In this document: positions 53,081-63,840 of the stretch, one piece after another | How positions within the stretch are numbered: the stretch's first letter is position 1 | Layout: each line of letters begins with the position of its first letter | From: Lachnoclostridium sp. An196 | Lineage (GTDB): Bacteria; Bacillota; Clostridia; Lachnospirales; Lachnospiraceae | Direction: 5' to 3' | DNA: 64,000 nt | NCBI RefSeq assembly: GCF_002160135.1 | Contig: NZ_NFJZ01000007.1 | Coordinates: forward strand, 1-64,000 | Position numbers and translations under genes: made by a program | Notes under the pieces: model-generated | Databases searched by the model: none | What the model saw: only the letters and a program-made list of their open reading frames with translations | What the model was told of the DNA's origin: nothing

Positions 53081-53923
53081 TTACGTGTCCTCCATTACTC
53101 TCGCGATATGGACGATCAGATAAATCTGCTCTTCTTTTGGAATCTCTTTTTTCAGAAAATTCCGGATGTATTTTTGTATCTGTGATACACAGCCTGCGGC
53201 GTTTTTCTGTTCCCTGGCCACGGAATCGTATATAGTGGCAACGCCGTTTTCCAACATCTTGTCTTCCAGCAGCCTCTGGAGAAAAAACTGCATATGTACC
53301 GCAAAACGAGAATAATTGATGCTGTCTTCATCGATCTGTTTTTTATAATACAGCTGCACGATCTGAAAAATATCTTTCAGCATCTTTACCATCAGCATGC
53401 CGTTTCTGGCCCCGCCCTCCATATTCGGAGCCATCTGCGCATTTACCAGATGAAAAGCGATATTCCCCGCCTCCGCATCAGGGAGCGATCTGCCCAGTTT
53501 TTTATTGATATATTCCAGCACCTGAAGACCCGTCTGATATTCCTTCGGGTAAAATTTCTGGATCTCCCAGAGCATCCGGTTATAGAGCACGATCCCTTTC
53601 TCATCCCGTTCCAGGGCATAGAGCAGATGGTCAAGCAGGGTCACAAATATCTGCTCATTGAGCTTTTTATGCATTTTCTCCTGCGCGAGCTGGATTGCGT
53701 TCTGTATCACTTCCGCATACTCAGAGGGCACGTCCTCCAAAAGCCGTATGTAATCTCGGGTATTTTTTTCATCCTTCAGAATATAAATTTTTTCCACATC
53801 AGATTCATTCAAGGTATCTCCCACTTTGTAGGAAAATCTCAATCCTCTTCCCATGGCAATCTGCTCCTGCCCCTGTTCGTCTACCAGAAGCAGATTATTA
53901 TTGAGAACTTTCCTGATAATCAT
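53081..53923 (-). CDS. licT: BglG/LicT family transcription antiterminator
   Basis: RNA-binding antiterminator of 280 residues. CAT domain 1-57 (IIRKVLNNNLLLVDEQGQEQIAMGRGLRF) binds the RAT hairpin; two PTS regulation domains follow (about 65-170 and 172-280) with the conserved His in FVTLLDHLLYAL, NIAFHLVNAQ and IYLIVHIARV. It is phosphorylated by the BglF permease when no sugar is transported. Third gene of the bgl operon; its target at 57428-57455 precedes bglF. Confidence 0.94.
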   Translation of the reverse strand: MIIRKVLNNNLLLVDEQGQEQIAMGRGLRFSYKVGDTLNESDVEKIYILKDEKNTRDYIRLLEDVPSEYAEVIQNAIQLAQEKMHKKLNEQIFVTLLDHLLYALERDEKGIVLYNRMLWEIQKFYPKEYQTGLQVLEYINKKLGRSLPDAEAGNIAFHLVNAQMAPNMEGGARNGMLMVKMLKDIFQIVQLYYKKQIDEDSINYSRFAVHMQFFLQRLLEDKMLENGVATIYDSVAREQKNAAGCVSQIQKYIRNFLKKEIPKEEQIYLIVHIARVMEDT

Positions 53924-53945
53924 GTTACAGCCCCCATATTTTCTT

Positions 53946-55433
<1,488 letters not shown>

Positions 55434-57311
55434 TCATGCAAGCTGCAGGAAATCGTCGCCGGCCTTTCCGTCTCCGCTCTTTATCATATCTACGGTCTGA
55501 TAAGCGTCTGTATTGGTCACAATGACGGGTATGACCGTATCATAGCCTTCACTTTTAATTCTATCCACGTCAAAACTCAGCAGCAGATCTCCTTTTTTCA
55601 CGGTATCTCCCATCCTCGCTTCCGGCGTAAAATATCTGCCCTGCAGATTCACGGTGTCGATGCCCACATGAATCAAGATCTCTGCCCCATGACTGGTTTT
55701 CATTCCGATGGCATGGCCCGTGTCAAAAAACAGCGTAATATTTCCGTCGGCAGGAGCATAAACCTTTCCTTCTGAGGGAATAATCGCCGCGCCCTTTCCC
55801 AGCACCTCTCCGGAAAACACCTGGTCCTGAACCTCTGACAGCGGTACCGCTTCTCCTGATACCGGCATGGAGATACTTTCCGCCTCTGTCTTGTCTTCTG
55901 TGTTTCCTTCTGCCGGCTCATCTCCTTTCATCTCATCCGCGGATGTGCCGGCGTTTTCATCCTCCGTCTCTTTAAATCCTATCAGCCAGGAGGCAGCGAA
56001 ACCTGCGGCAAAGGAAATCACAATCGTGATCACCGCGTGTACCACGTTCATAGGATTCTCTCCGATGAACGCCGGAATGGCCGTAAGTCCCGGAGATACA
56101 AAAGAATAGCGTACCAATCCGGAGATTCCCGCATAGACGCCGCCCACCGCGCCGCCGATCATGGAAGCCACAAAGGGACGTTTCAGTCTCAGAAGGACGC
56201 CGTAAAGACAGGGCTCCGTAACGCCCATCACCGCGGTAAAGCCGGATGACGATGCAAGCTGCTTTAGGTTCTGACCTTTTGCCTTTACGGCAACCGCAAG
56301 GGTCGCTCCGCCCATAGCAATGTTGGAGGCCAGCATACCGGGTCCGTTGACCACTTCATAACCCAGGGCCGAGATCTGGCTCGTGGCAATCGGCGTCATG
56401 GCCCAGGCGGTACCCGTAAGGATCAGGAACGGCTGGAAGGCTCCCATCAGCATAGGAATCAGCCAGCTCACTCTGTTATTGATGTAATCCGCCCCGGTCT
56501 GCACAAGGTCGTTCAGAAGGTTCCCAAGCGGTCCCACCGCCACCAGGCCGATCGGAATAGCCACAAACATAATAATCATCGGTTTCAGGAAAAATTTAAT
56601 GACCGACGGAGAATATTTCTCTGCGAAACGCTCCACGTAGGACAGAATCCATACGCTTAAAATAATCGGCACCACGGAATAGGAATAATCCACCAATATC
56701 GTGGGGATTCCGAAAAAAGTAACCGTTTCTCCCGCCGCCACGATGCCGCTCCAGGTTGGATGCAGAAACGCGGCCGCCATAGTCATGGCCATAATCGGAC
56801 TGCACTGGAACTTCAGCGACGCGCCGTACGCCAGCAGTACCGGCATGAAGTAGAAAGGAGCGTCAGATATAAAGTTTAAAATCTGATAGGTACTTCCGGA
56901 ATCGCTCACCAGTCCTGCAAGTACCAGAATGGAAAGCAGGGCCTTTATCATTCCGCCGCCGATCAGCGCCGGGATCACCGGCGTAAAGGTAGTGGAAATA
57001 ACGCTGATGATCGTATTTACGATTCCCTCTTTTTCCTTCGGCTGTTCTTCGTGAGAACTTCCGGTGTCCTTCATCTCCTCCCGGATAGCGCCGAAAGTGG
57101 TCTGCACTTCGTTCCCGATAACAACCTGAAACTGGCCTCCGCCTTCCACTACGCTGATGACTCCCTGGAGATTTTCTATCTTTTCCTTCTGTACTTTTCC
57201 CTTGTCGTAAAATTCAAACCTCAGCCGCGTAGCACAGTGGGTCAGCTGACGAATGTTCTCCGTTCCGCCGACCAGGTCGATCAGGGTTTTCCCCAATGCT
57301 CTGTAATCCAT
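55434..57311 (-). CDS. bglF: Beta-glucoside PTS permease EIIBCA
   Basis: Imports and phosphorylates beta-glucosides, 625 residues. EIIB (1-90) with the phospho-Cys in LTHCATRLRF; EIIC (about 110-460) with ten or so helices and the GVTEPCLYG motif; EIIA (about 490-625) with the phospho-His in GAEILIHVGIDTV. A Glu/Asp/Thr-rich linker joins EIIC to EIIA. ATG 57311 follows GGAGGG. Expression depends on LicT antitermination at the leader. Confidence 0.95.
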   Translation of the reverse strand: MDYRALGKTLIDLVGGTENIRQLTHCATRLRFEFYDKGKVQKEKIENLQGVISVVEGGGQFQVVIGNEVQTTFGAIREEMKDTGSSHEEQPKEKEGIVNTIISVISTTFTPVIPALIGGGMIKALLSILVLAGLVSDSGSTYQILNFISDAPFYFMPVLLAYGASLKFQCSPIMAMTMAAAFLHPTWSGIVAAGETVTFFGIPTILVDYSYSVVPIILSVWILSYVERFAEKYSPSVIKFFLKPMIIMFVAIPIGLVAVGPLGNLLNDLVQTGADYINNRVSWLIPMLMGAFQPFLILTGTAWAMTPIATSQISALGYEVVNGPGMLASNIAMGGATLAVAVKAKGQNLKQLASSSGFTAVMGVTEPCLYGVLLRLKRPFVASMIGGAVGGVYAGISGLVRYSFVSPGLTAIPAFIGENPMNVVHAVITIVISFAAGFAASWLIGFKETEDENAGTSADEMKGDEPAEGNTEDKTEAESISMPVSGEAVPLSEVQDQVFSGEVLGKGAAIIPSEGKVYAPADGNITLFFDTGHAIGMKTSHGAEILIHVGIDTVNLQGRYFTPEARMGDTVKKGDLLLSFDVDRIKSEGYDTVIPVIVTNTDAYQTVDMIKSGDGKAGDDFLQLA

Positions 57312-57378
57312 ATTTTCCCTCCTCGCGGGCTGTCCTGCCGTATTTGCCGTGATCCTTCCCGGGCAGATTCCGCGGCAC

Positions 57379-57433
57379 AAAAAAAGACCAAGACAAAAGC
57401 AACGTATCCTCTACGCTTCTTTCACTTGGTCTT
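57379..57433 (-). terminator. Conditional terminator in the bgl leader
   Basis: Minus strand AAGACCAAG (57433-57425) pairs with CTTGGTCTT and runs into a seven-base T tract (to 57379). Its 5' arm overlaps the RAT by six bases, so the two hairpins exclude each other. Confidence 0.9.
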
Positions 57434-57455
57434 GCCTGCATTACCAGTAACAGCC
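57428..57455 (-). promoter_or_regulatory. Ribonucleic antiterminator (RAT) for LicT
   Basis: The minus-strand sequence beginning GGCTGTTACTGGTAATGCAG and ending GGCAAGACC matches the 28-29-base RAT hairpin of LicT/SacY-type systems. Bound LicT would stabilise it, block the overlapping terminator and let bglF-bglA-licT be transcribed. Confidence 0.9.
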
Positions 57456-57619
57456 ACCGCTATTTACTTTATACGGATACCTTAGCACAGTTTTTCTGAA
57501 AATGCAACCGTATTTTCGTATTTTCGTTTTTCCTCATGCTTTTTCGCTTTCGGCGGCGAAAAACGGCCCCGCGCTGCATTCAGCCGGCTCAAAAAACTTC
57601 AGAAATGTATGGAAAGCTC

Positions 57620-57648
57620 TTGCATGTCCTTATCGACATGTGTATAAT
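57620..57648 (+). promoter_or_regulatory. Promoter of the folT unit
   Basis: TTGCAT (57620-57625), 17 bases, TATAAT (57643-57648), immediately before the riboswitch. The preceding 57456-57619 holds A+T-rich sequence with the bgl promoter on the other strand, not resolved. Confidence 0.8.
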
Positions 57649-57650
57649 GA

Positions 57651-57757
57651 AGCATCATGCGAAGTAGAATCCGACGCGTCAAGTGTCCGTGGATGGGGAG
57701 TTGTCACGGGACGAAAAGCCGGACGGGCTTACGATGTCTGATTCGCACCCGTTGCTG
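57651..57757 (+). ncRNA. Tetrahydrofolate (THF) riboswitch
   Basis: The segment carries the THF aptamer's conserved cores GCGTCAAGTGT, GGATGGGGAGTTGTCAC and GGGACGAAAAGCC, closed by GAATC/GATTC (57667-57671 with 57739-57743) and AGCA/TGCT (57651-57654 with 57753-57756). It sits between a promoter and a folate transporter gene, the typical place. The following ACATCT/AGATGT hairpin lacks a T-run, so control is more likely at translation, near AGGAGG 57793-57798. Confidence 0.85.
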
Positions 57758-57806
57758 CATATGAGTACATCTCAGATGTAGTACGCAGATTCAGGAGGTG
57801 TATTTT

Positions 57807-58361
57807 ATGCAAATTTCAAAAGAAACAACAAATCTCAAATCACAGTTCAAAGCGCTGCGCAGTACCCAGGGGCTCTGCATCTGCGGGCTCTTGATCGCCA
57901 TCTATGTAGTGCTGTCGCTTTTCAACATTCCGGTCTCTCAGGTCATTGAGATCCGGTTCGGTTTCCTGGTCTTTATCGCAGCCGGTATGATCGGCGGTCC
58001 GGTGATGGGCTTCACAGTAGGTTTTCTGGCCGATGTCGTCAACTGCCTGATCCGGGGATTCGCTTATTTTCCGGGATTCTCTTTTAATTATGGACTTCTT
58101 GGCGCTGTAAGCGGCTTAATTCTGTACCGCTCCCGCGTGGGCCGGAGCCGCGCCGTCTTATGCGCTTTGACAGAATACATCATCAGTGTGACTCTGAGTA
58201 CGCTCTGGCTTCATATTATGTACGGATATGAGCTCAGAACTCTGATTATCAGCCGTTTCATCAAATGTACCCTCAGCTTTGTCGTCAATTCCATACTGAT
58301 TTACGTATTTTTGGAAGCATTCCAGCGTATCGCGCATACCGCGCTGCCTGCGCGCCGATAG
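57807..58361 (+). CDS. folT: Folate ECF transporter substrate-binding (S) component
   Basis: Membrane S-component of 184 residues with about six helices; it captures folate and docks onto a shared EcfAA'T module encoded elsewhere. VIEIRFGFLVFIAAGMIGGPVMGFTVGFLADVVN is the recognisable core, and the THF riboswitch upstream supports the substrate. ATG 57807 is eight bases after AGGAGG; the preceding GTG at 57798 lies on that site. Confidence 0.92.
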   Translation: MQISKETTNLKSQFKALRSTQGLCICGLLIAIYVVLSLFNIPVSQVIEIRFGFLVFIAAGMIGGPVMGFTVGFLADVVNCLIRGFAYFPGFSFNYGLLGAVSGLILYRSRVGRSRAVLCALTEYIISVTLSTLWLHIMYGYELRTLIISRFIKCTLSFVVNSILIYVFLEAFQRIAHTALPARR

Positions 58362-58383
58362 TTTTCGGAAAGGGGATGGAACT

Positions 58384-59277
58384 ATGAAATTTGTCACTTA
58401 TACAATGGACAGGAAAGAACAGACCGGAATTCTCAGCCCGGACGAAATGTGGATCTACCCCACTGCTTCCCTGATCCGGCCATATCCGGATATGAACACA
58501 CTGATCCGGCATATTTCTCCGGAGGAGTTCTCCCTGCTCTTTTCCGTCTCCCGCAGACCGCCGGAACAGGTATCCTGTGCGCTTCCCCGGGAAAAGGTCC
58601 GTCTGCTGGCTCCGATCCCGAGACCCGCCCAGGACATCATATGCCTTGGCATCAATTATATGGCGCATGCAGAGGAAGCTGCCCGCTATCGTAGTGATGC
58701 TTTCGGCGGTGAACGGTCTTATCCGATCTATTTCTCCAAAAGAGTAAACCGGGCCGTGGCGGACGGCGAACCCATTCTCTCCCATCAGGATCTGGTGGAC
58801 AGCCTGGATTATGAAGCAGAACTTGCCGTCATCATCGGCAAAGATGCTTATCATGTTCCGGAAAAAGACGCGGCATCTTATATCTTCGGATATACCGTGA
58901 TAAATGATGTAAGCGCGCGCAATGTGCAGACCCGCCACAAACAGTGGTATTTCGGGAAAAGCCTGGACGGTTTCACTCCCATGGGTCCCTGCATCCTGAG
59001 CGCAGACAGTGTTCCTTTCCCGCCGGTTCTGAAAATTCAGTCCAGGGTAAACAAAGAACTGCGCCAGGACAGCCGTACAGACCTGCTGATCTTCGATATC
59101 GCTTATGTGATCCATGAACTGTCTCAGGGCATGACGCTCCGGGCAGGTACCATCATATCCATGGGTACTCCGGCCGGAGTCGGCATGGGCTTTGACCCGC
59201 CCCGGTTTCTGAAGCCCGGGGATGTGGTGGAATGCCGGGTGGAAGGCATCGGAAGTATTACGAATCCGGTACAGTAA
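58384..59277 (+). CDS. Fumarylacetoacetate hydrolase family protein
   Basis: Metal-dependent C-C hydrolase or decarboxylase-type enzyme of 297 residues. ICLGINYMAHAEEA, DYEAELAVIIGK, NDVSARNVQ, KSLDGFTPMGPC and GTPAGVGMGFDPPRFLKPGD form the FAH active-site set. The substrate, a 2-oxo or 2-hydroxy-dienoate type acid, is not known. It begins 22 bases after folT and is probably under the same THF riboswitch transcript. Confidence 0.88.
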   Translation: MKFVTYTMDRKEQTGILSPDEMWIYPTASLIRPYPDMNTLIRHISPEEFSLLFSVSRRPPEQVSCALPREKVRLLAPIPRPAQDIICLGINYMAHAEEAARYRSDAFGGERSYPIYFSKRVNRAVADGEPILSHQDLVDSLDYEAELAVIIGKDAYHVPEKDAASYIFGYTVINDVSARNVQTRHKQWYFGKSLDGFTPMGPCILSADSVPFPPVLKIQSRVNKELRQDSRTDLLIFDIAYVIHELSQGMTLRAGTIISMGTPAGVGMGFDPPRFLKPGDVVECRVEGIGSITNPVQ

Positions 59278-59290
59278 TCCGTTTTCATAT

Positions 59291-59332
59291 GTCAAAGGGG
59301 ATACCGCATCCATATGCAGTACCCCCTTTGAC
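59291..59332 (+). terminator. Hairpin behind the folT unit
   Basis: GTCAAAGGGG (59291-59300) pairs perfectly with CCCCTTTGAC (59323-59332), with partial inner pairing. No clear T-run follows. The remaining 59333-59518 gap holds an extended -10 (TG-T-TATAAT, 59485-59492) for the next gene. Confidence 0.55.
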
Positions 59333-59518
59333 GGAGCTTATACAAAAAGTAGTTACTATCCTCTTAATTTGATTTCCAAAAATCCGTATCTATGGCATCC
59401 TTATACCACTCGATATACCGCTCTCGTCGGCTCATTTTCCCCATAAATCTGGAAGAAACCTATATCGCCAGAACAAAGAGGTATGTTATAATTATACAAA
59501 ATAAGGGAGGTGTTAATC

Positions 59519-60178
59519 ATGTCAGAAATCAGTAAAAATATCCAAAATATCAGATTTCAAAAAGGAATGTCTCAGGAAGAACTGGCCGAAAAGTTATCTG
59601 TCAGTCCTCAGACCGTATTCGAATACGAATCCGGGGAATCCGAACCCAGTATCGACACTTTATTACAGATCGCCAAAATCCTGAATACAGACGTTAATTC
59701 GCTGGTATATGAAGCAAAGGATGCATCCGCGATCAGAAAAAAACGCTTGAAATCCCTGTTCCTTTTAGTCTTCACGCTTTTGCTGGGAATTATATCATTC
59801 CGGCTTTCTTCTTTTCTTCAGATCTGGACGCAAAATACTCTCAAAACCGGACCATTGTTTTTATTCCATATGCTGATTCTGCCCACCTACGGAGTTTTGG
59901 CAGGTTATACTGTTATGTCTGCATCCGGGTGTTTCCTGCATACCACTCCCCTTGCAGGAAAACATATATCTAAAGTTCATCTTTTTTTCATACTTGTTCT
60001 TGCCGTCTATTATATTCTGCTTCTTCCGTCATGCGTAAATTTGTTTATCAATATTCCGACATGGAGAGTTCCTCTATTCATATATTGGGGAATCTATATT
60101 TTTCAACAAATGCCTGCCCTCTCGCTCCTGCTTGGAATTGCGCTCTGGATCACCAGACCAAGTAAGCCGGCAGCATAA
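59519..60178 (+). CDS. XRE-type HTH protein with C-terminal membrane domain (paralogue 1)
   Basis: A 219-residue protein: N-terminal helix-turn-helix (ISKNIQNIRFQKGMSQEELAEKLSVSPQTVFEYESG) and, after a basic stretch (about 73-78), four hydrophobic segments in the rest. Likely a membrane-tethered regulator sensing an envelope signal. GGGAGG is eight bases before ATG 59519. The next gene has the same architecture. Confidence 0.82.
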   Translation: MSEISKNIQNIRFQKGMSQEELAEKLSVSPQTVFEYESGESEPSIDTLLQIAKILNTDVNSLVYEAKDASAIRKKRLKSLFLLVFTLLLGIISFRLSSFLQIWTQNTLKTGPLFLFHMLILPTYGVLAGYTVMSASGCFLHTTPLAGKHISKVHLFFILVLAVYYILLLPSCVNLFINIPTWRVPLFIYWGIYIFQQMPALSLLLGIALWITRPSKPAA

Positions 60179-60279
60179 TTTTTATCCCTGTCTTCGCCTG
60201 TCAAAGATTCTTTGCGTGACATTCTGCCCGGAATATGCCATGATATAACCACAAAAACCCAAAATGGGGAGGTGCTGTT

Positions 60280-61026
60280 ATGGCAAATGTAGGGAAAAAT
60301 ATTCGGATTCTCAGGACAAAAAAGGGGATGACTCAGGATGAACTGGCGGAAAAGCTGTTTGTAAGCCGTCAGACTGTGTCCAATTATGAAAACGGAAAAT
60401 CCAATCCGGATATTGACATATTAATGAAGATCGCGGAGTGCCTGGATACAGACGCCAATGCGCTGATCTACGGTATCCCTGTAAAACCGGATACGAAAAA
60501 GGAGCGGATCAAAAGTCTGGTGCTGCTGGCAATATTGGTATGCCTTGGTGTTTTGCTCTATTATCTTCTTTCAGCCGCTCAGGACTCGTTAAGGAAAACC
60601 TTTGACTCATTTCCCGTCATTTTTCTGCACAATCTTGTTTTTCCCTGCTATTACCTGCTTACCGGATGGTGCATCATGCAGACCGCAGGGTGTTTCCTGC
60701 ATGCCAGGTCTTTTTCGGGCAGAACGCCGCAGATCATTCATCGCGTACTTACAGTCGTTCTTTTGGGCATCCTGATCCTGATTCTTCCGGGATGCATTGC
60801 CATGGTCGCGGACTCTTTCACTCTTATGAGACTGCGCAGTGCAGAAATTGATTACAGCTTCAGTGCCTCCTATTTTGACAAGATACCGGTCTGGGATTAT
60901 CTGGCCCGGCATATCTTCTATTTTCTCCTTCGGATTCCCTCTTTCCTGTTCCTTGTCCCCGGCGCGGCACTCTGGATCACGAAGCCATCGACAAAGCCAC
61001 AAAAAGAAAATGAATCTTGCGCTTAA
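60280..61026 (+). CDS. XRE-type HTH protein with C-terminal membrane domain (paralogue 2)
   Basis: A 248-residue paralogue of the gene 101 bases upstream, with the same HTH (VGKNIRILRTKKGMTQDELAEKLFVSRQTVSNYENG) and four membrane segments; both carry SGCFLH/TAGCFLH in the second segment and end ALWITRPS/ALWITKPS. An TATAAC -10-like box near 60243 suggests separate transcription. No adjacent effector gene shows what it controls. Confidence 0.82.
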   Translation: MANVGKNIRILRTKKGMTQDELAEKLFVSRQTVSNYENGKSNPDIDILMKIAECLDTDANALIYGIPVKPDTKKERIKSLVLLAILVCLGVLLYYLLSAAQDSLRKTFDSFPVIFLHNLVFPCYYLLTGWCIMQTAGCFLHARSFSGRTPQIIHRVLTVVLLGILILILPGCIAMVADSFTLMRLRSAEIDYSFSASYFDKIPVWDYLARHIFYFLLRIPSFLFLVPGAALWITKPSTKPQKENESCA

Positions 61027-61066
61027 TATCTGCATATGCTTTTCAGGAAATATACTATTCTGGAAG

Positions 61067-61095
61067 TTGACATCTTCCAAAAACCATGTTACACT
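61067..61095 (+). promoter_or_regulatory. Promoter of the trp operon
   Basis: TTGACA (61067-61072), 17 bases, TACACT (61090-61095), just upstream of the T-box leader. Confidence 0.85.
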
Positions 61096-61104
61096 ATACA
61101 AAAT

Positions 61105-61395
61105 TTAATACACTAAACCGTTGAAGCGGAGATAACGGCAATGATGCCTTTACAGAGAGCCTGGATGCTGAGAATCAGGTAAGAAACAAGTTGTCAAATG
61201 GACCGCTGAGGGCGCAGTCAAATGTGAATTTCACAGAGTATTCTGCGACGTTGGAGGCAGACGTCATTTGCCGGGGATATGTTGGTATCCTGCTAAGCGC
61301 ACAGGGTCGTTCCTGTGAATCAAGGTGGCACCGCGGATGGTATTTGTATTATTCGTCCTTGACAGAAATATATTTTCTGTCAGGGGCGTTTTTTA
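61105..61395 (+). ncRNA. Tryptophan T-box riboswitch
   Basis: The T-box sequence AAGGTGGCACCGCGG (61322-61336) is followed by a terminator: 61354-61368 pairs with 61374-61388 (15 bp with two wobbles) and a six-T run. In stem I the likely specifier is TGG in TCAAATGGACC, a Trp codon. Uncharged tRNA-Trp would favour the antiterminator and trp expression. Confidence 0.92.
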
Positions 61396-61421
61396 TTGCC
61401 TGCAGAACGAAAGGAGAGACT

Positions 61422-62456
61422 ATGATCAAAGAAGCAATTGTAAAAATCGTAAACAAAGAAGACCTTACTTATGATGAAGCATATACAGTTATGAATGAAA
61501 TCATGAGCGGTGAAACAACGCCTACACAAAACGCGGCATTCCTCGCCGCACTTTCCACCAAAAGTGCCAGAGCTGAAACTACCGACGAAATCGCGGGCTG
61601 TGCCGCCGCCATGAGGGCTCACGCCACCCGCGTGGACACCGGCATGGAAGTTTTCGAGATCGTAGGTACCGGCGGGGACAATGCCCATAGTTTCAATATT
61701 TCTACCACTTCCGCCCTGGTAGCCGCGGCAGGCGGTATGAAGATAGCGAAGCATGGCAACCGCGCCGCTTCCTCCCAGTGCGGGACAGCAGACTGCCTGG
61801 AGGCTCTCGGCGTAAATATCCAGCAGAGCCCCGCCAGATGCATCGAACTTCTGAATGAAGCCGGCATGTGCTTTTTCTTCGCGCAGAAGTATCACACCTC
61901 CATGAAATATGTGGGGGCGATCCGCAAAGAACTGGGATTCCGTACCGTATTTAATATCCTGGGACCTCTGACCAATCCCGGCGCGCCGTCCCTGCAGCTT
62001 CTCGGTGTATATGACGACTATCTGGTAGAACCTCTGGCGCAGGTATTAATTAATCTGGGAGTCAGACGCGGAATGGTCGTGTACGGACAGGATAAGCTGG
62101 ATGAGATCTCCATGAGCGCTCCCACCAGCATCTGTGAAATCAAGGATGGGTGGTTCCGTTCCTCTGTCATCGCGCCGGAAGATTTCGGACTCAAACGCTG
62201 TACCAGAGAAGATTTAAAAGGCGGATCCCCGGAAGAAAACGCACAGATTACGCGGGCAATTCTGAATGGTGAAAAGGGACCCAGGCGTGACGCCGTACTG
62301 ATGAATGCCGGAGCCTCTCTCTATATCGGCGGAAAAGCGGCGTCAATGAAAGACGGCATTATCCTGGCCGCAGATCTGATCGATTCCGGAAAAGCCCTGA
62401 AAACGCTGGAAAAGCTTATCGAAATCAGCAACCGGCCGGAGGAGGTATCCTTATGA
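61422..62456 (+). CDS. trpD: Anthranilate phosphoribosyltransferase
   Basis: Second step of tryptophan synthesis, 344 residues. [41 protein letters not shown] and [10 protein letters not shown] bind PRPP and anthranilate. ATG 61422 is ten bases behind AAAGGAG; an open frame upstream is just the T-box leader. First gene in the operon: trpE and trpG are not here. Confidence 0.96.
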   Translation: MIKEAIVKIVNKEDLTYDEAYTVMNEIMSGETTPTQNAAFLAALSTKSARAETTDEIAGCAAAMRAHATRVDTGMEVFEIVGTGGDNAHSFNISTTSALVAAAGGMKIAKHGNRAASSQCGTADCLEALGVNIQQSPARCIELLNEAGMCFFFAQKYHTSMKYVGAIRKELGFRTVFNILGPLTNPGAPSLQLLGVYDDYLVEPLAQVLINLGVRRGMVVYGQDKLDEISMSAPTSICEIKDGWFRSSVIAPEDFGLKRCTREDLKGGSPEENAQITRAILNGEKGPRRDAVLMNAGASLYIGGKAASMKDGIILAADLIDSGKALKTLEKLIEISNRPEEVSL

Positions 62457-63235
62457 ATATCCTTGACCAGCTGGCAGAACATGCAAAAGAACGTACAGAA
62501 CGGGCAAAACAAATGCATCCCTTGGAAGAGATACGGGCGCAGGCGCAGGCTCTTCCCAAAGGATCATTCGCTTTTGAAAACGCTCTGAAAAAGCAGGATA
62601 TTTCTTTTATATGCGAATGCAAGAAGGCTTCTCCGTCCAAAGGACTGATCGCTCCGGATTTTCCATATCTGGATATCGCTCTGGAATACGAGGCCGCAGG
62701 CGCAGACTGCATCTCCGTTCTGACAGAGCCTAAATGGTTTCTGGGGGATAACCGGTATCTGAAAGAGATTGCCGGCGCCGTTTCTGTCCCCTGCCTGCGC
62801 AAAGACTTTACTGTGGACGAGTATATGATCTACGAAGCCAGACTCCTGGGCGCGTCCGCCGTCCTTCTGATCTGCGCGATCCTGAGCCCCGGGCAGATCC
62901 GGGAATATATCCAGATCTGCGACTCGCTTGGTCTTTCCGCTCTGGTGGAAGCACACGACGAAGAGGAAATACAGACAGCCCTTCTGGCAGGCGCCCGGAT
63001 CATCGGCGTCAACAACCGAAATCTGAAAGATTTTACGGTAGATACCGGAAACAGCCGTAAACTCCGCCGGATGATTCCATCCCATGTGCTGTTTGTATCA
63101 GAAAGCGGAATCCGTGATGCCGGGGACGTATCCGCGCTCCGGGAAATCGGCGCCGACGCGGTATTGATCGGCGAGACACTCATGCGCGCTTCCGACAAAA
63201 AGGCCCGGCTCGCCAAATTGCGGGGTGACTTATGA
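62453..63235 (+). CDS. trpC: Indole-3-glycerol phosphate synthase
   Basis: TIM-barrel enzyme of 260 residues. [48 protein letters not shown] and VSESGI carry the catalytic Lys and Glu residues. It overlaps trpD and trpF by four bases on each side. Confidence 0.96.
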   Translation: MNILDQLAEHAKERTERAKQMHPLEEIRAQAQALPKGSFAFENALKKQDISFICECKKASPSKGLIAPDFPYLDIALEYEAAGADCISVLTEPKWFLGDNRYLKEIAGAVSVPCLRKDFTVDEYMIYEARLLGASAVLLICAILSPGQIREYIQICDSLGLSALVEAHDEEEIQTALLAGARIIGVNNRNLKDFTVDTGNSRKLRRMIPSHVLFVSESGIRDAGDVSALREIGADAVLIGETLMRASDKKARLAKLRGDL

Positions 63236-63840
63236 CGAAAATTAAACTTTGCGGCCTGTTCCGCCCCTGCGATATAGAAACAGTGAATCTGTTAAAACCA
63301 GAATATATCGGCTTTGTGTTCGTCCCCGGAAGCAAACGGTATATAAGCTTTCAAAGGGCTGCCGAGTTAAAATCCCTGCTCGCTCCCGGCATAAAGGCAG
63401 TCGGAGTGTTTACAGATGAAGCGCCGGAGACAGTGGCAGAACTGCTCAAAGATCAGATCATCGATATGGCACAGCTTCATGGAAACGAATCCGGAACATA
63501 TTTGAACCAACTGCGAAGCCTCACAGAGAAACCTCTGATCAAGGCATTCCGGATCCGTTCCTGCCTGGATATCCGCGCCGCGTCCGTATGTGATGCCGAT
63601 TACGTACTTTTGGATTCCGGTGCCGGTACAGGAACTGTTTTTAACTGGGATCTGATCAAAAAATTACACCGGCCTTATTTCCTTGCCGGGGGGCTCAGCC
63701 CTGAAAATGTATCCTCCGCGCTGAAAACACTTCATCCCTATGCGGTGGATGTAAGTTCCGGCGTGGAGACAGACGGACAAAAAGATAGAATAAAAATGAC
63801 GGCATTTGTACAGGCCGTAAGAAAGGAAGGCAGATCATGA
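63232..63840 (+). CDS. trpF: Phosphoribosylanthranilate isomerase
   Basis: TIM-barrel isomerase of 202 residues. KLCGLFRPCDIE carries the catalytic Cys, AQLHGNES and the late LDSGAGTGTVFNWDLIK supply the acid; FLAGGLSPENV binds phosphate. Four-base overlap with trpB. Confidence 0.95.
   Translation: MTKIKLCGLFRPCDIETVNLLKPEYIGFVFVPGSKRYISFQRAAELKSLLAPGIKAVGVFTDEAPETVAELLKDQIIDMAQLHGNESGTYLNQLRSLTEKPLIKAFRIRSCLDIRAASVCDADYVLLDSGAGTGTVFNWDLIKKLHRPYFLAGGLSPENVSSALKTLHPYAVDVSSGVETDGQKDRIKMTAFVQAVRKEGRS

Noticed and set aside
61191-61421. Longer N-terminus for TrpD
   Set aside because: This is T-box leader RNA including the terminator.
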